Below are positions 1-8,240 of a stretch of 52,633 nt of DNA, piece by piece. The stretch is taken from contig NZ_BBWU01000038.1 of NCBI RefSeq assembly GCF_000974765.1, forward strand, positions 1 through 52,633, given 5' to 3'. The position numbers and the translations under genes are program-made. This DNA is from Sphingomonas changbaiensis NBRC 104936 (GTDB lineage Bacteria; Pseudomonadota; Alphaproteobacteria; Sphingomonadales; Sphingomonadaceae). Below the pieces are notes generated by a model. That model was not told the DNA's origin and ran no database searches. It worked only from the letters and a program-made list of their open reading frames with translations. Within the stretch, counting starts at the first letter, position 1. Each line of letters opens with the position of its first letter.

Positions 1-1146
1 TTCCGGGGAGGATTTGATTATGCCTTCTTCCACCAACCACCGCGCGAGCTTGGCGACGCGGTCGACCTTGTCGGCCACCGTGCCGAGCTTTTCGTGGAAG
101 ACGATCTGGTCGAGCTTCTTCGCCTGGTCCTCCAGCGGGACTTTCAGGTCGTGTTCCCAGAAGAATTTCGCGTCCGACAGGCGAGCGGCGAGGACTTTCT
201 GGTTGCCGGCGACGATCGTCGCGCCGCCGTCGCGGGGCTCGACGTTCGCGGTGCAGATGAAGGCGGGGGCTAATTGATCCTCCCCGGAACGGGGAGGAGC
301 TAAAAGCGCGAAATATTTCTGGTTGGTCGCCATGGTGAGCTGGATCACCTCGGGCGGGACTTCCAGGAAGGAGGGGTCGAAGCTGCCCAGCAGCGGCACC
401 GGCCATTCGGTGAGGCCGGCATTTTCGCGGAGCAGGGCTTCATCGCGGACGAGGGTGAGGCCGGCCTGGGCGGCGATCGTGCCGGCGCCCTCGGCGATGA
501 TCGTCTCGCGTTCCTGATGGTCGACGAGGACGTGGCAGGCGCGGAGCTTTGCCGCGTAATCGTCGGCGCTGCCGATCGTGATGCGGCCGGGATGGTGGAA
601 GCGGTGGCCGACCGTTTCCGCGCCACTTTCGATGCCGTCGATTTCGAAGGGTACGATCTCGCCGCCGAGCAGGGCGACGATGCCGTGCAGCGGGCGGACC
701 CAGCGCAGGCTTTCGGTCGAGGCGGAGGCGGCGCCCCAGCGCATCGACTTGGGCCAGGGGAAGGCGCGGATGAGCGCGGGGATCGCTTCGGCGAGCACGT
801 TCGAGGTGGCGCGGCCGGGCTTGTCGATCACGGCGTAATAGACGCCATCGCGTTCGGTGAGCTGGTCCTGGGTGAGGCCGGTCTTGCGCAGGAACCCTTC
901 GAGCGCCTGGGGCGGGGCGGAGGTTCGCGGGCCTTTGAGCTCGTCGCGAACGGCTTCGGTCTGGTCGGGGAGATTGCGGGCGATCAGCGCGAGGCGGCGG
1001 GGGGTCGAGAAGGTCTCGATCGCTTCCGCTTTCAGGCCGGCCTTGGCGATCTCGGCCTCGAACAGCCGCGCCAGATCGTCCCGCGCCCGCGGCTGCATCC
1101 GCGCGGGAATTTCTTCGGACAGGAGCTCGAGGAGGAAATCAGGCAT
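1..1146 (-). CDS. glyS: Glycyl-tRNA synthetase beta subunit, C-terminus cut by window edge
   Basis: This is the beta chain of the two-subunit (alpha2beta2) glycyl-tRNA synthetase, which charges tRNA-Gly in the cytoplasm together with GlyQ, encoded just upstream. The frame starts MPDFLLELLSEEIPARMQ, the standard GlyS amino terminus, and runs open to the window edge for about 382 residues, so the rest of the protein lies outside. The ATG overlaps the stop of the DUF559 frame (TGATG). Its Shine-Dalgarno (GGGGAGGA, six bases before the ATG) belongs to the palindromic repeat at 1151-1206. Between the conserved blocks NQKYFAL and LAPAFICTAN an extra segment, residues about 283-290 (APPRSGED), is encoded by another copy of that palindrome in frame (278-298). 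Gene identity is certain; whether the insert affects activity cannot be seen. Confidence 0.95.
   Translation of the reverse strand, partial: MPDFLLELLSEEIPARMQPRARDDLARLFEAEIAKAGLKAEAIETFSTPRRLALIARNLPDQTEAVRDELKGPRTSAPPQALEGFLRKTGLTQDQLTERDGVYYAVIDKPGRATSNVLAEAIPALIRAFPWPKSMRWGAASASTESLRWVRPLHGIVALLGGEIVPFEIDGIESGAETVGHRFHHPGRITIGSADDYAAKLRACHVLVDHQERETIIAEGAGTIAAQAGLTLVRDEALLRENAGLTEWPVPLLGSFDPSFLEVPPEVIQLTMATNQKYFALLAPPRSGEDQLAPAFICTANVEPRDGGATIVAGNQKVLAARLSDAKFFWEHDLKVPLEDQAKKLDQIVFHEKLGTVADKVDRVAKLARWLVEEGIIKSSPE
278..298. repeat. Class A palindrome translated in frame inside glyS
   Basis: A perfect palindrome with 9-base arms (TCCTCCCCG / CGGGGAGGA) and a 3-base loop. The same unit with the flank TAGCTCCTCCCC occurs intergenically at 29090-29110 and at the window end. 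Here it lies in the glyS coding frame and is read as part of APPRSGED without a stop or frameshift. It is comparable in concept to the coding palindromic elements known from Rickettsia. Confidence 0.85.
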
Positions 1147-1526
1147 CACGATCCTCCCCGCTCGCGGGGAGGGGGACCGTCCCGAAGGGACGGTGGAGGG
1201 GGGTTCGATGCAAAGGCGATAAGGGAGTCGGCGGCCGCATCTGGATCGCGCAACACGTCGGACGCGAGAATGCGAATGACGCTGTATCCTTCGTTCCCCA
1301 GCCGCTCGGTTCGCAATGCGTCGCGGCCAGGCCGGTTGCCCATATCATGAGAAATGCCATCCACCTCGATCACAAGCTTTGCGGAGGCACAATAGAAGTC
1401 CGCTCGGTAAGCACCGATCGGGTGCTGCTTGCGGAAGGAAATTCCAAGAGGCGAACCCTTTAGGCGCTGCCACAGGAGCACTTCGGGCAGGCTCATTTCC
1501 CGTCTCGCCTTGCGTGCATCGTACAC
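1146..1526 (-). CDS. DUF559 domain protein (Vsr/PD-(D/E)XK-like small endonuclease family)
   Basis: A DUF559 (PF04480) protein, a family related to very-short-patch-repair-type endonucleases; its biochemical role is not established. Visible family marks are LPEVLLWQRLKG, GISFRKQHPIGAYRADFYC and LVIEVDGISHD (the acidic D-x-D/E core), then RTERLGNEGYSVIRI. The start is uncertain. GTG at 1526 fits the family length (126 residues), ATG at 1496 is an alternative, and the frame stays open up to 1634, where it would overlap the glyQ stop. The last 19 or so residues (starting NPPPPSLRDG) are translated from the repeat at 1151-1206, so the natural end has been extended. The gene sits between two inverted class A repeats and separates glyQ from glyS, which are normally adjacent. 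This suggests arrival as a cassette. Confidence 0.75.
   Translation of the reverse strand: MYDARKARREMSLPEVLLWQRLKGSPLGISFRKQHPIGAYRADFYCASAKLVIEVDGISHDMGNRPGRDALRTERLGNEGYSVIRILASDVLRDPDAAADSLIAFASNPPPPSLRDGPPPRERGGS
1151..1206 (-). repeat. Class A repeat unit, 3' side of the DUF559 gene
   Basis: A two-hairpin unit. An outer palindrome (TCCTCCCCG, four-base loop, CGGGGAGG) at about 1152-1172 is followed by a second hairpin ACCGTCCC-GAA-GGGACGGT (1176-1194) and a GGAGGGGGG tail. It is an inverted copy of the unit at 1555-1610. It overlaps the DUF559 carboxyl end and carries the likely ribosome binding site of glyS. Confidence 0.85.
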
Positions 1527-1554
1527 TTCGGGGCGCCGCAGCGAGCGTGACGTG

Positions 1555-1610
1555 CCCCCTCCACCACGGTGCTTCGCGCCGCGGTCCCCCTCCCCGTCCC
1601 GGGGAGGATC
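1555..1610 (+). repeat. Class A repeat unit, 5' side of the DUF559 gene
   Basis: It starts CCCCCTCCACCACGG, has an inner hairpin around GCTTCGCGC, then GGTCCCCCTCCCCG and the closing GGGGAGGATC. It is the inverted partner of 1151-1206, and together the two bracket the DUF559 gene. It begins 11 bases beyond the glyQ stop, so the stem may also act as the glyQ 3' hairpin. Confidence 0.85.
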
Positions 1611-1621
1611 TTGAAGGCCGC

Positions 1622-2506
1622 TCACGCCGCCCATCCGTTCTTTTCCATCCAGGCGGCGCAGGCGCCTTTGGCGAGGTCGCGGACGCGGCCGATATAGGCC
1701 TGGCGTTCGGCGACGGAGATGACGCCGCGGGCTTGCAGCAGGTTGAAGATGTGGCTGGCCTTGATCGCCTGTTCATAGGCGGGGATCGGGAGCTTGCGGT
1801 CGAGGCAGGATTCGCATTCCGCGGCGGCCTTGCGGAAGCCGTCGAACAGCGCCTCGGTGTTCGCGACCTCGAAATTCCAGGTCGACATCTCGATCTCGTT
1901 TTCGAGGAACACGTCGCCATAGGTGACACCGCGGCCGTTGAAGTCGAGATCGTACACCCGATCGACATTCTGGATGTACATCGCCAGCCGCTCGAGCCCG
2001 TAGGTGAGCTCGCCGGCGACCGGCTTGCAGTCGAAGCCGCCCATTTGCTGGAAGTAAGTGAACTGGGTGACTTCCATGCCGTCGCACCAGACTTCCCAGC
2101 CGAGGCCCCAGGCGCCGAGCGTGGGCGATTCCCAATCGTCCTCGACGAAGCGGATGTCGTGCTTCAGCAGATCGAGGCCGATCGCCTTCAGGCTGCCGAG
2201 ATACAGGTCCTGCAGGTTTGGCGGGCTGGGCTTCAGGATCACCTGATACTGGTAATAATGCTGCAGCCGGTTCGGATTTTCGCCATAGCGGCCGTCGGTC
2301 GGGCGGCGGCAGGGCTGGACGAAGGCGGCGTTCCACGGATCGGGGCCGAGCGCGCGCAAGGTGGTCGCGGTGTGGAAGGTGCCGGCGCCCATTTCCATGT
2401 CATAGGGCTGGAGGATCAGGCAGCCCTGTTCGCTCCAGTAGGCGTGGAGGCGAAGGATCAGGTCCTGGAAGCTGGGGGCGCGGGTGTCGGGCACGGCCGA
2501 CGCCAC
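1622..2506 (-). CDS. glyQ: Glycyl-tRNA synthetase alpha subunit
   Basis: The alpha subunit carries the class II catalytic core of the heterotetrameric glycyl-tRNA synthetase. The protein reads [42 protein letters not shown], then [12 protein letters not shown] and [18 protein letters not shown], all hallmark GlyQ blocks. I chose GTG at 2506 ([16 protein letters not shown]; 294 residues, the usual length). The frame is open to an ATG at 2572, but the extra 22 residues look like translated intergenic DNA. GTG at 2512 is possible. glyS follows only after an inserted DUF559 cassette, so co-transcription with glyS now has to cross two hairpin repeats. Confidence 0.95.
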   Translation of the reverse strand: MASAVPDTRAPSFQDLILRLHAYWSEQGCLILQPYDMEMGAGTFHTATTLRALGPDPWNAAFVQPCRRPTDGRYGENPNRLQHYYQYQVILKPSPPNLQDLYLGSLKAIGLDLLKHDIRFVEDDWESPTLGAWGLGWEVWCDGMEVTQFTYFQQMGGFDCKPVAGELTYGLERLAMYIQNVDRVYDLDFNGRGVTYGDVFLENEIEMSTWNFEVANTEALFDGFRKAAAECESCLDRKLPIPAYEQAIKASHIFNLLQARGVISVAERQAYIGRVRDLAKGACAAWMEKNGWAA

Positions 2507-2552
2507 GTGCACAAAGGCGGGCGGAGGGTCAAGGCGATGCTGATGCCCAAAG

Positions 2553-2578
2553 CCGGTTCGGGCTGAGGCCAAACCGAG
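2553..2578. repeat. Remnant of a class B repeat (collapsed inverted pair)
   Basis: CCGGTTCGGGCTGA is joined directly to GGCCAAACCGAG. These are the two outer ends of the class B inverted pair seen at 21692, 24358 and 27287, with the middle (CTTGTCGAAG to CTTCGACAAG) missing. It looks like a deletion derivative of one complete pair. Confidence 0.55.
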
Positions 2579-2588
2579 TGGGGGGTGA

Positions 2589-2828
2589 TCAGTAGGGCGT
2601 GCGCTCGTCCCGACGCTCCTCGCGCTCGCGGCGCTTCTCTTCCTTCGCGCGGCGCTCGTCTTCCTTGCGGAGCTCGCGGCCGCGCTTTTCGTCGGCTTCG
2701 GACTGGCTGGTGGTCAGCTTGTCGGCGGTCCAGCCGACCGCTTTTACCGGCATCGTCACCACGTCGGCGGCGGTGCGGACCAGGCAGCCGCCAAGCGCCA
2801 GCGGCAAAAAAGCAAGCAGAACACGCAT
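2589..2828 (-). CDS. Small predicted lipoprotein, charged C-terminus
   Basis: The protein has 79 residues and starts [18 protein letters not shown], a signal peptide ending in the lipobox LGGC, so it is probably lipid-anchored after export. The mature part starts [21 protein letters not shown], a stretch common in small sphingomonad and rhizobial lipoproteins. The last 40 residues are almost entirely Glu, Arg, Lys and Asp and should form a long charged helix. The frame continues upstream to an ATG at 2879, but ATG 2828 gives the proper signal peptide. It is divergent from the SDR gene at 2906. The function is unknown. Confidence 0.75.
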   Translation of the reverse strand: MRVLLAFLPLALGGCLVRTAADVVTMPVKAVGWTADKLTTSQSEADEKRGRELRKEDERRAKEEKRREREERRDERTPY

Positions 2829-2905
2829 GCGCGACCCCGAAACAACTTGATCGGCGAGCTTAGGCGCGGGAAGCTTCACGAGGGATGAACAAGGGGGGAT
2901 CGACC

Positions 2906-3687
2906 ATGGACGTGACTCTGGTCACCGGCGCGTCGTCGGGCCTGGGCGAGGGATTCGCGCGGGCGCTGGCGGCGCGCAAGCACGACCTGCTGCTGGTCGC
3001 GCGGCGGCAGGAACGGCTGGCGGAGCTGGCGGTGGAGCTGACGTCGGGCAATGGTGTCTCGGTGAAGACGATCGCGCTCGACCTTGCCGCGCCCGATGCG
3101 GGCGAGACGCTGATGGCCGAAGTCGCGGAGCGGGGGCTGCGCATCGACACGCTGATCAACAATGCCGGCTTCGGCGCGCGCGGCGCGTTCGCGGAGCTCG
3201 GGCTGGACGAGCAGAAGCGGATGATCGCGCTCAACTGCACGGCGCTGACCGACCTGTGCCACCGGGTGCTGCCGGGCATGATCGAGCGGCGGCGCGGCGG
3301 CATCCTGAACGTCGCCTCGACCGCCGCCTTCCAGCCGGGGCCGTGGATGGCCGTCTATTACGCGACCAAGGCGTTCGTGCTGAGCTTTTCGGAAGCTTTG
3401 CACGAGAGGAAGTGCGGGCGCACGGCGTGAAGGTCGCGGCGCTGTGCCCGGGGCCGACGCGGACCGAGTTCGCCGATATCGCGGGCATGGGCGACAGCGA
3501 GCTGTTCAAGCGGTTCGCCAGCTCGTCCGACGCAGTGGTGCGCGACGGGCTCGCCGCGCTGGAGCACAACCAGGCGGTCAAGATTTCGGGCGCCTTCAAC
3601 ACCATCATGGCGGAATCGATCCGCTTCACGCCGCGCACCCTCGCCCGCCGCATCGCGGGCGGGATGCAGAAGGCAAGGCAGGCCTGA
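2906..3687 (+). pseudogene. SDR-family oxidoreductase with a frameshift near 3404-3409
   Basis: A classical short-chain dehydrogenase/reductase, NAD(P)-dependent, with the nucleotide motif TGASSGLG near the start, NNAG in the middle and the catalytic YYATK. The first part (2906-3430) ends prematurely, and the rest (HGVKVAALCPGPTRTEF to QKARQA, ending 3687) continues in another frame. The break is at CACGAGAGGAAGTG, where the expected HEEVRAHG would read CACGAGGAAGTG, so two bases (AG) look duplicated. Repaired, the protein would be about 260 residues, the usual SDR length. ATG 2906 was chosen because AAGGGGGG lies eight bases before it; ATG 2885 is also in frame. The lesion is either a genuine recent pseudogene or a sequencing/assembly error. 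Four bases separate it from the acylase gene. The substrate is unknown. Confidence 0.8.
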
Positions 3688-3691
3688 CCGC

Positions 3692-5809
3692 ATGAAAAGC
3701 TGGTGGAAATGGACGCTCGGCGGCGTGGTGGTGGTTGCTGCGGTGGCGGCGGCGGACGTGATCGCCTTTTCCCCGCTGCGCGCGCGCCTTGAGACCGTCC
3801 CCGAGCCGGCCGGCTGCTACGAGGTGCTGATCCGGCGCGATCGCTGGGGCGTGCCGCATGTGAAGGGGCGCACCGATGCCGCTGCCGCGTTCGGGCTCGG
3901 CTGGGCGCAGTCGGAGGATGATTTCGTCACGCTGGAGCAGGTGCTTGCCGGCACGCGCGGGCGGCTGGGCGAGCTGACCGGCGCGAAGGGCGCCGCGCAG
4001 GACTATGCCTATCACCTGCTTGGCGTCCGCGCCGACGTCGATCGCGGCTATGAAACGAAGCTGTCGCCGCAGGTCCGCAAGGTCGTCGAGGCCTATGCGG
4101 ACGGCGTCAATCTCTATGCCGCGCGCCATCCCGGCGAACGCCATTTGCCCGGCCTGTTCCCGATCACCGGCAAGGATATCGTCGCCGGGTTCGCGCTCAC
4201 CTCTCCCTTCTTCTTCGGCCTCGACCATACGCTGGGCGCGCTCGTCCAGAACGAGCCGCTGCCGAACGATTCCAACCTGGGCACCGACAAGGGATCGAAC
4301 GCCTTTGCCGTCGCGCCGAGCCGCTCGGCGGACGGTGCCACCCGCCTGCTCCTCAACTCGCACCAGCCCTGGACCGGTCCGGTCGCCTGGTACGAAGCGC
4401 ATGTGACCAGTGACGAAGGGCTGGACATGGCCGGCGGCCTGTTTCCGATCGCGCCGTTTCCGCTGACCGGCCATAACCGCACGCTCGGCTGGGCGAACAC
4501 GGTCAACCGGCCGGACCTGATCGATGTCTATCGGCTGACGCTGACCGATGGCGGCCGATCCTATCGCTTCGACGGCGGCACGCGGCCGCTCGGAAGACAG
4601 GGCGTGTGGCTGTGGGTGCGCTTCGGCCCGTTCGTGCTGCCGGTGCGCAAGACCGTCTATCGCGCGATCCAGGGCCCGGTGATCGTCAACAAGGCGGGCG
4701 CGTTCGCGATCCGCTATGGCAGCATCGGCGAGATCCGGCAGGTCGAGCAATATTACCGGCTCACCAAGGCCAGGAACTATGGCGAATGGATCGCCGCGAT
4801 GCGGATGGCCGCGGTGCCGGCGACGAACTTCGTCTATGCCGACGCGACCGGCCGGATCGGCCTTTTCTACAATGCGCGCTTTCCGGAGCGGGCGCCGGGG
4901 TTCGACTGGCGCGGCATCCTGCCCGGTGACACCAACCGCGACGTCTGGCGGCGCCAGCTTCCGTTCGACGCCGCGCCGCAGCTTGTCAGTCCGGCCAGCG
5001 GGTTCGTGGTGAATGCCAATAACTCGCCGTGGCTCGCGACCCAGGACGGATCGAACCTGAAGCGCGAGGCCTATTCGCCGCTGCTCGGCATCGAGGAGAA
5101 CGTCACCAACCGCGCGCTTCGCGGCATCAGCCTGCTCTCCGCTCTGCCCAGGGTCAGCGCGGACGATCTGTGGCACGTCAAGATGGACACCGGCTATGAT
5201 CCGCGCTCGAACGAGCGGCATTATGTCGATGCGGCGCTGCAGCTCGATCTGCGCGGCAGCCCCGATCTCGCGCGCGCCCAGGCGCTGCTCCGCACCTGGG
5301 ACGGGACGCTGGACGGCCGCGGCAGCGCGGACGCGCTGGCCTTTCTTGTGGTGAAATTCGGGATGCGCGCGATCTACAGCAACCGCACGCCGCCGCCGCC
5401 CCGCGCGACGCTGGCGGAGGCCGTGAAGCATCTGACCGCCGCGTTCGGACGCCTCGACCCGCCGCTGACCAGCCTTGTCCGCCTGCGCCGCGGCACGCTG
5501 GATTTGCCGCTGACCGGCGGCCCGGGTGCGCTTCGCGCGATCTACACCGATTGGGCGGACGACGGCCGGCTGTTCGGCAATCTGGGCGACAGCTACATCA
5601 TGCTCGTCACCTGGGACAAAGCCGGCACGGTGCACGCGCAAAGCATCCACCAGTTCGGCGCGGCGACCTCGCATCCGGACTCGCGCCATTACGCCGACCA
5701 GGCGCCGCTGTTCGCGCGTGGTCAGCTGAAGCCGGCCTGGTTCAGCGAAGACGAGCTCGCGCCGAACATCGTATGCGCCTACCGTCCGGGCCAGCCGCAT
5801 CGCTGCTGA
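3692..5809 (+). CDS. Penicillin acylase family protein (possible AHL acylase)
   Basis: An N-terminal-nucleophile hydrolase of 705 residues that would cleave an amide of an acylated substrate. A membrane anchor or signal stretch (about residues 8-26) points to the periplasm. The alpha-chain region (RDRWGVPHVKGRTDAAAAFGLG) is followed by a linker and the self-processing site Gly201-Ser202 in DKGSNAFAV; Ser202 would become the new amino-terminal nucleophile. The beta chain contains LLNSHQPWTGP and the AsnAsn of FVVNANNSPWLA, both expected in the family. Known members hydrolyse penicillins, cephalosporins or N-acyl-homoserine lactones (PvdQ/QuiP type), and the sequence alone does not tell which. 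It follows the frameshifted SDR gene at four bases, suggesting shared transcription. Confidence 0.85.
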   Translation: MKSWWKWTLGGVVVVAAVAAADVIAFSPLRARLETVPEPAGCYEVLIRRDRWGVPHVKGRTDAAAAFGLGWAQSEDDFVTLEQVLAGTRGRLGELTGAKGAAQDYAYHLLGVRADVDRGYETKLSPQVRKVVEAYADGVNLYAARHPGERHLPGLFPITGKDIVAGFALTSPFFFGLDHTLGALVQNEPLPNDSNLGTDKGSNAFAVAPSRSADGATRLLLNSHQPWTGPVAWYEAHVTSDEGLDMAGGLFPIAPFPLTGHNRTLGWANTVNRPDLIDVYRLTLTDGGRSYRFDGGTRPLGRQGVWLWVRFGPFVLPVRKTVYRAIQGPVIVNKAGAFAIRYGSIGEIRQVEQYYRLTKARNYGEWIAAMRMAAVPATNFVYADATGRIGLFYNARFPERAPGFDWRGILPGDTNRDVWRRQLPFDAAPQLVSPASGFVVNANNSPWLATQDGSNLKREAYSPLLGIEENVTNRALRGISLLSALPRVSADDLWHVKMDTGYDPRSNERHYVDAALQLDLRGSPDLARAQALLRTWDGTLDGRGSADALAFLVVKFGMRAIYSNRTPPPPRATLAEAVKHLTAAFGRLDPPLTSLVRLRRGTLDLPLTGGPGALRAIYTDWADDGRLFGNLGDSYIMLVTWDKAGTVHAQSIHQFGAATSHPDSRHYADQAPLFARGQLKPAWFSEDELAPNIVCAYRPGQPHRC

Positions 5810-5887
5810 TCCAGATCAGCAAGTTTGCCAGGAACCCTGCCGCCCCCGTCCGCGTTTTCGCGTTCAGAGTAGGATTGCGGGGCTCCG

Positions 5888-6106
5888 ATGAGCTGGTATC
5901 GACTGTATCACCTGGGTTCCGACGGGCAGCATGTCGCGCCCGAGGATGTCGAAGCGCTGGACGACCTGACGGCGGTGCGCAAGGCGCGGACCGTCCCGAA
6001 CGGCTTCGGCGCCGAGCTCTGGCATGGCCGCCGCAAGATCGCCGACGTGCCGCCGACGGTGATCCACCGCCAGCTTGGCCCTCAGGTCGGCCTGTTCGGG
6101 GCCTGA
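5888..6106 (+). CDS. Small hypothetical protein (72 aa)
   Basis: A 72-residue frame starting MSWYRLYHLGSDGQHVAPED with a middle ALDDLTAVRKAR and the later AELWHGRRKIADV. The order of an initial strand, a helix with DLTAVRKA, then ELWxGRRKIA resembles the many small uncharacterised alphaproteobacterial one-domain proteins. There is no signal peptide or membrane segment. It stands between the acylase and moeA on the same strand, 78 bases after the former. Composition and codon use match the neighbours. I do not recognise a function. Confidence 0.6.
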   Translation: MSWYRLYHLGSDGQHVAPEDVEALDDLTAVRKARTVPNGFGAELWHGRRKIADVPPTVIHRQLGPQVGLFGA

Positions 6107-6151
6107 CGCAAACGCTGTTCTCCGCCCCCGCCGCTGTGCCATGCAGCGGGC

Positions 6152-7342
6152 GTGTCGGACCTTCTGCCCCTTGATGAAGCGCAGGCGCGGCTGTTCGCGC
6201 TCGCCGAACCACTGCCCGTCGAGCAGGCGCCGCTCGGCGAGGCGGCCGGCCGCTGGCTTGCCGCCGACATCCCGGCCTGCGTCGATCATCCGTTCGCCGA
6301 TCTCTCGGCGATGGACGGCTATGCGATCCGTTTCGGCGATCGTCCCGGCCCGTGGACGGTGGTGCAGGACATTGCTGCCGGAACCATGCCGGCATGCGCG
6401 ATCGGCCCCGGCGAGGCGGCGCGCATTTTCACCGGCGCCCCTCTTCCCGCCGGCGCCGACACGATCCTGGTCCAGGAAGACGCCGCGCGGGACGGCGATG
6501 CGCTGCGGCTGACCGGCGACGGTCCGCCGGCGAAAGGCGCGCATGTCCGCCGGAAGGGCGCGAACTTCACGACCGGAGCAACGGTGCTGGGCGCAGGGGA
6601 GCGCCTTACGCCGGCCCGGATCGGTCTCGCCGCGATGGCGGGCCATGCCGTGCTGCCGGTGCGGCGCCGCGCACGCGTCGCGATCCTCTCGACCGGCGAC
6701 GAGCTTGCCCTGGCCGGCGCGCCCTTGGGCCCCGGGCAGATCCATGAATCGAACGCGCCGATGCTGGCCGCTTTGCTCGCCGCGGAACCCGCCCATCTCC
6801 AGTGCCACGCCCCGGTCCGGGACGATCTGGACCTGATCCAGAGGTCCCTGATCCAGGCGGCGGCGGGCGCGGACATCCTGGTCACGACCGGCGGCGCCTC
6901 GGTCGGCGATCACGATCTGGTCCGGCCCGCGCTCGAAGCGGCCGGCGCGCGGATCGACTTCTGGCGGGTCGCGATGAAGCCCGGCAAGCCGCTGATGGCC
7001 GGGCGCCTCGGCGACTGCGTGGTGCTCGGGCTGCCCGGCAACCCGGTCTCGGCGTTCGTGACGGCGCTGCTGTTCCTGAGGCCCCTGATCGCGGCGCTGG
7101 GCGGGGCCGCCGATCCCCTGCCCCGCACCGTCCGCCTGCCGCTCGGCGCACCCGTTGCCGCCAATGGCCCGCGCCTCGATTTCCTCCGCGCAGCGATCGT
7201 CGACGGCACCGTCCGTCCGCTCGCCGCCCAGGACAGCGGCGCGCTGCCGGCGCTCGCCCACGCCGACGTGCTGCTGGTGCGGCAGCCGCATGCGCCTGCG
7301 GCTGAACCGGGGATGTTCGCGGATGTTCTGATTATCGCTTGA
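6152..7342 (+). CDS. moeA: Molybdopterin molybdenumtransferase MoeA
   Basis: MoeA inserts molybdate into adenylylated molybdopterin, the last common step of molybdenum cofactor synthesis. The 396-residue frame shows the family blocks [16 protein letters not shown] near residue 50, [25 protein letters not shown] and the MoCF-binding-fold signature [13 protein letters not shown], then [12 protein letters not shown] and LPGNPVSAF. The start is GTG at 6152 (reads [13 protein letters not shown]). lexA follows 56 bases after the stop, a conserved alphaproteobacterial neighbourhood. No molybdoenzyme is encoded in this window. Confidence 0.93.
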   Translation: MSDLLPLDEAQARLFALAEPLPVEQAPLGEAAGRWLAADIPACVDHPFADLSAMDGYAIRFGDRPGPWTVVQDIAAGTMPACAIGPGEAARIFTGAPLPAGADTILVQEDAARDGDALRLTGDGPPAKGAHVRRKGANFTTGATVLGAGERLTPARIGLAAMAGHAVLPVRRRARVAILSTGDELALAGAPLGPGQIHESNAPMLAALLAAEPAHLQCHAPVRDDLDLIQRSLIQAAAGADILVTTGGASVGDHDLVRPALEAAGARIDFWRVAMKPGKPLMAGRLGDCVVLGLPGNPVSAFVTALLFLRPLIAALGGAADPLPRTVRLPLGAPVAANGPRLDFLRAAIVDGTVRPLAAQDSGALPALAHADVLLVRQPHAPAAEPGMFADVLIIA

Positions 7343-7366
7343 CCGCTGTGGGCTTGCGCCATAAAC

Positions 7367-7381
7367 GTTCCGTATTCGTTC
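7367..7381 (+). promoter_or_regulatory. SOS box (LexA operator) of lexA
   Basis: GTTCCGTATTCGTTC fits the alphaproteobacterial LexA box GTTC-N7-GTTC exactly. It lies 17 bases upstream of the lexA ATG, so the repressor should shut off its own gene until DNA damage. Confidence 0.88.
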
Positions 7382-7398
7382 TAGGCGGAGGGGCCGCG

Positions 7399-8061
7399 AT
7401 GCTGACGCGCAAGCAACATGAACTGCTCTGCTTCATCCATGATCGGCTGGCCGAAAGCGGCGTCTCGCCCTCGTTCGAGGAAATGAAGGACGCGTTGGAC
7501 CTGAAGTCCAAATCGGGCGTGCACCGCCTGATCTCCGCGCTGGAGGAACGCCAATTCATCCGCCGGCTGCCGAACCGCGCCCGCGCGCTCGAGGTGCTGA
7601 AAATGCCCGAGCGGCAGGAGCGCAAGGTCGCGCCTGCGTCGTCGCTCGCGAAGGTGCCGGTGCCTGTCGCCGCGAACGAGAATGTCCTCGAAATCCCGCT
7701 GCACGGCCGCATCGCCGCCGGCGCGCCGATCGAGGCGATCGAGGGGCAGAGCAATCTGTCCGTACCCGCCGCGCTGCTCGGCCCCGGCGAGCATTACGCG
7801 CTGGAGGTCGCCGGCGATTCGATGGTCGAGGCCGGGATTCTCGATGGGGATTACGCGCTGATCCGCCGCGCCGAGACCGCGCGCGACGGGCAAATCGTCG
7901 TCGCGCTGGTCGACGAAAATGAAGCAACGCTCAAATATTTCCGGCGCGAAGGTGCGATGATCCGCCTCGATCCGGCCAATCGTGCCTATGATCCGCAGCG
8001 TTACGATCCGAACCGGGTTCGTGTGCAGGGCTGCCTTGCCGGCCTGCTCCGCCGCTACTGA
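7399..8061 (+). CDS. lexA: LexA repressor
   Basis: The SOS-response repressor and self-cleaving serine peptidase (S24 family), 220 residues. The winged-helix DNA-binding domain is residues 1-65 ([30 protein letters not shown]). The autoproteolysis site is Ala107-Gly108 in RIAAGAP, the nucleophile Ser141 in GDSMVEAG and the general base Lys179 in ATLKYF, so the catalytic set is complete. I chose ATG 7399, preceded by GGAGG, because the upstream extension to 7339 would read through the SOS box. Expression is predicted to be autoregulated through the box at 7367-7381. The gene follows moeA on the same strand. Confidence 0.95.
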   Translation: MLTRKQHELLCFIHDRLAESGVSPSFEEMKDALDLKSKSGVHRLISALEERQFIRRLPNRARALEVLKMPERQERKVAPASSLAKVPVPVAANENVLEIPLHGRIAAGAPIEAIEGQSNLSVPAALLGPGEHYALEVAGDSMVEAGILDGDYALIRRAETARDGQIVVALVDENEATLKYFRREGAMIRLDPANRAYDPQRYDPNRVRVQGCLAGLLRRY

Positions 8062-8111
8062 TTTGGCGCCATGCGGCGCTCGGCGGCGAACCGGCATTAG
8101 CGCCTATAGCC

Positions 8112-8186
8112 TGGCTGGGGCGGCAGGATTCGAACCTGCGAATGCCGGTACCAAAAACCGGTGCCTTACCACTTGGCGACGCCCCA
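8112..8186 (-). tRNA. tRNA-Gln (anticodon UUG)
   Basis: The minus strand folds into a complete cloverleaf. The acceptor TGGGGCG pairs with CGCCCCA, the discriminator is G and CCA is encoded. The anticodon stem CCGGT/ACCGG encloses the loop TTTTGGT, giving anticodon TTG, and the T loop is TTCGAAT. It lies between convergent lexA and ilvE. No integrase or attachment duplication is seen beside it. Confidence 0.95.
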
Positions 8187-8240
8187 GCAGGCGGGCGCCT
8201 CTATAGCGGCGGCTGGGCGCGCGAAAACCCCTAAAAGCCG

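Noticed and set aside
1146-1526. DUF559 as a true Vsr mismatch endonuclease
   Set aside because: No adjacent cytosine methyltransferase gene, and the sequence fits the general DUF559 family, not Vsr proper.
3626-5800. A 724-residue minus-strand frame opposite the acylase gene
   Set aside because: It is Arg/Gly-rich with no recognisable motifs. It is the GC-driven shadow of a gene with clear acylase domains.
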